From assembly GCA_903827075.1 (NCBI GenBank), contig CAIKGX010000070.1, positions 1-9,837 on the forward strand: DNA of 9,837 nucleotides. Reading direction: 5' to 3'. Origin of the DNA: an uncultured beta proteobacterium. Lineage in GTDB: Bacteria; Pseudomonadota; Gammaproteobacteria; Burkholderiales; Burkholderiaceae. A model generated the notes under the pieces. The model was not told the origin of the DNA, ran no database searches, and saw only the letters and a list, made by a program, of their open reading frames with translations. This document shows positions 9,022-9,837 of the stretch, piece after piece. Position 1 is the first letter of the stretch; every line of letters starts with the position of its first letter. A program made the position numbers and the translations under genes.

Positions 9022-9584
9022 CCTTCCTTTGTAAACGCATTTCACTTTATACCTTTGGCTTTTCTTTGGCTCTTGGCTTAGCCGCCTGTGCAGGGGATGC
9101 CCTAGAAAGCGGCTTAGATCCATTTGCACCCATGGTATTTAAAGAAGGTGTGACAGCAATGCCCTTAAATCCACCCAATAAAGCGACCACCCAACCATTC
9201 TATGTTTCCCAGCACACTATTTTCAAATTTGCGGTCGATACCAACTCCATTTTGATTGGAGCAGATGGGGTGACACGATATATCGTTATTCTCACTAGTC
9301 CAAATGGCAATGACCAAGTTCAATATGAAGGGATTCGTTGTGATTCATTTCAGTGGCGTTTGTATGGAACCTTTGAAAATGGGGCTTGGAAAGAAAATCC
9401 CCTATCGTCTTGGCGAGGTATTCAAAGCAATGTACCCAATCGATATCAAGCAGCTTTAGCTCAGGGCGCTTTTTGCAACTTCAGCTCCCAAGAAAAGAAT
9501 ATCAAAGCCATTCTGCAATCACTAAATCCCGATGGATTTACTGGTCAAACCAAACCCTCGAATTCACTCGGGCAAATTAACTAG
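9018..9584 (+). CDS. CNP1-family lipoprotein of unknown function
   Basis: I recognise this as a CNP1-like family protein (a proteobacterial family without known function), mainly from the central YEGIRCDSFQWRLYG segment and its place beside rppH and proB. The N-terminus is a lipoprotein signal peptide: basic CKR, a hydrophobic stretch (about 8-20) and the lipobox LAAC with C24 as the lipidated residue. Ala at +2 predicts outer-membrane sorting. The mature protein would be about 165 aa, soluble, with two cysteines (C108, C153) that could form a disulfide in the periplasm, and a low-complexity tail. The ATG overlaps the rppH stop (ATGA), so there is no room for an independent promoter close by. 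Nothing in the sequence suggests an enzymatic motif. Confidence 0.85.
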   Translation: MTFLCKRISLYTFGFSLALGLAACAGDALESGLDPFAPMVFKEGVTAMPLNPPNKATTQPFYVSQHTIFKFAVDTNSILIGADGVTRYIVILTSPNGNDQVQYEGIRCDSFQWRLYGTFENGAWKENPLSSWRGIQSNVPNRYQAALAQGAFCNFSSQEKNIKAILQSLNPDGFTGQTKPSNSLGQIN

Positions 9585-9591
9585 CTTTAAA

Positions 9592-9837
9592 TTAGCTTGT
9601 AGTGAGGTGAGTACCAATTTTCTCGCCACTTAAGAGGCGGGTTAATACATTGGGCTCATGTCCGGAAGCAATCACGGTAGCGGCACCAGTTTGAGCCGCT
9701 ACTTTAGCTGCCAGTACTTTCGTTAGCATTCCGCCTTTACTGAGTTCACTTGCTGCGCCGCCTGCCATTTGCTCTAAAGCTGGATCTCCAGCAACAGCAT
9801 CGCTTAATAAAGTTGCGAAAGTATCTTGGCGTGGATC
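9592..9837 (-). CDS. proB: Glutamate 5-kinase, C-terminal part (no PUA domain)
   Basis: The last 81 codons of a glutamate 5-kinase, the first enzyme of proline synthesis, which makes gamma-glutamyl phosphate from glutamate and ATP; the rest lies past the right edge. The frame opens with DPRQDTF, the segment after the conserved DNDxL region, and contains GGAASELSKGGMLTKVLAAK, where GGMLTK matches the nucleotide-binding GGMxTK motif of ProB. It continues TVIASGHEPNVL and ends ...GEKIGTHLTTS. In long ProB proteins (about 367-372 aa) this point leads into a linker and a PUA domain; here a TAA stop follows at once and the remaining DNA is the end of the convergent CNP1 gene. So this is a kinase-domain-only ProB. 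The gap to the CNP1 stop is seven bases, with no convincing terminator. Confidence 0.9.
   Translation of the reverse strand, partial: DPRQDTFATLLSDAVAGDPALEQMAGGAASELSKGGMLTKVLAAKVAAQTGAATVIASGHEPNVLTRLLSGEKIGTHLTTS

Noticed and set aside
9580..9600. AGCT...AGCT repeat as a bidirectional terminator between the CNP1 gene and proB
   Set aside because: Only four base pairs and no T-run on either strand; too weak to support.

Overview
The window looks like a chromosomal housekeeping segment from a betaproteobacterium of the Burkholderiaceae, most likely Polynucleobacter or a close relative. This is inferred from protein character (Burkholderia-like NrdA/NrdB termini, ProS, RppH, a CNP1-family lipoprotein), from AT-leaning composition with many AT-only intergenic hairpins, and from a gene order that recalls this group (proB / CNP1 / rppH / proS). 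No database search was run. I see no mobile element, CRISPR array, tRNA, rRNA or obvious transferred DNA.

Layout, left to right. (1) Positions 1-3263, minus strand: nrdA followed by nrdB (cut by the left edge) encode class Ia ribonucleotide reductase. Upstream of nrdA is a well-formed sigma70-type promoter whose -10 lies inside one of two NrdR boxes spaced 31 bp centre to centre. (2) Positions 3264-3538: a 275-base regulatory/intergenic region holding that promoter and several inverted repeats. (3) Positions 3539-5207, minus strand: a tight pair, ypjD (CcsA-fold membrane protein) then an AmpD amidase fused to an N-terminal membrane/zinc-ribbon module. (4) Positions 5228-6610, plus strand: ffh, the SRP GTPase, divergent from ypjD with only 20 bp between them. 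(5) Positions 6631-8373, minus strand: proS, convergent with ffh across two interlocked AT-rich hairpins. (6) Positions 8422-9584, plus strand: rppH and a CNP1-family lipoprotein gene overlapping by ATGA. (7) Positions 9592-9837, minus strand: the 3' end of proB, whose product stops right after the kinase domain and has no PUA domain.

The genes are mostly independent core functions: DNA precursor supply (nrdAB), peptidoglycan recycling (ampD), membrane protein targeting (ffh), proline synthesis and charging (proB, proS) and mRNA 5'-end processing (rppH). The points most worth a second look are the anchored AmpD fusion, the NrdR box/promoter arrangement, the short ProB, the interlocked terminators, and two minus-strand genes (ypjD, proS) without a visible Shine-Dalgarno. 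I found no clear evidence of an undescribed multi-gene system.
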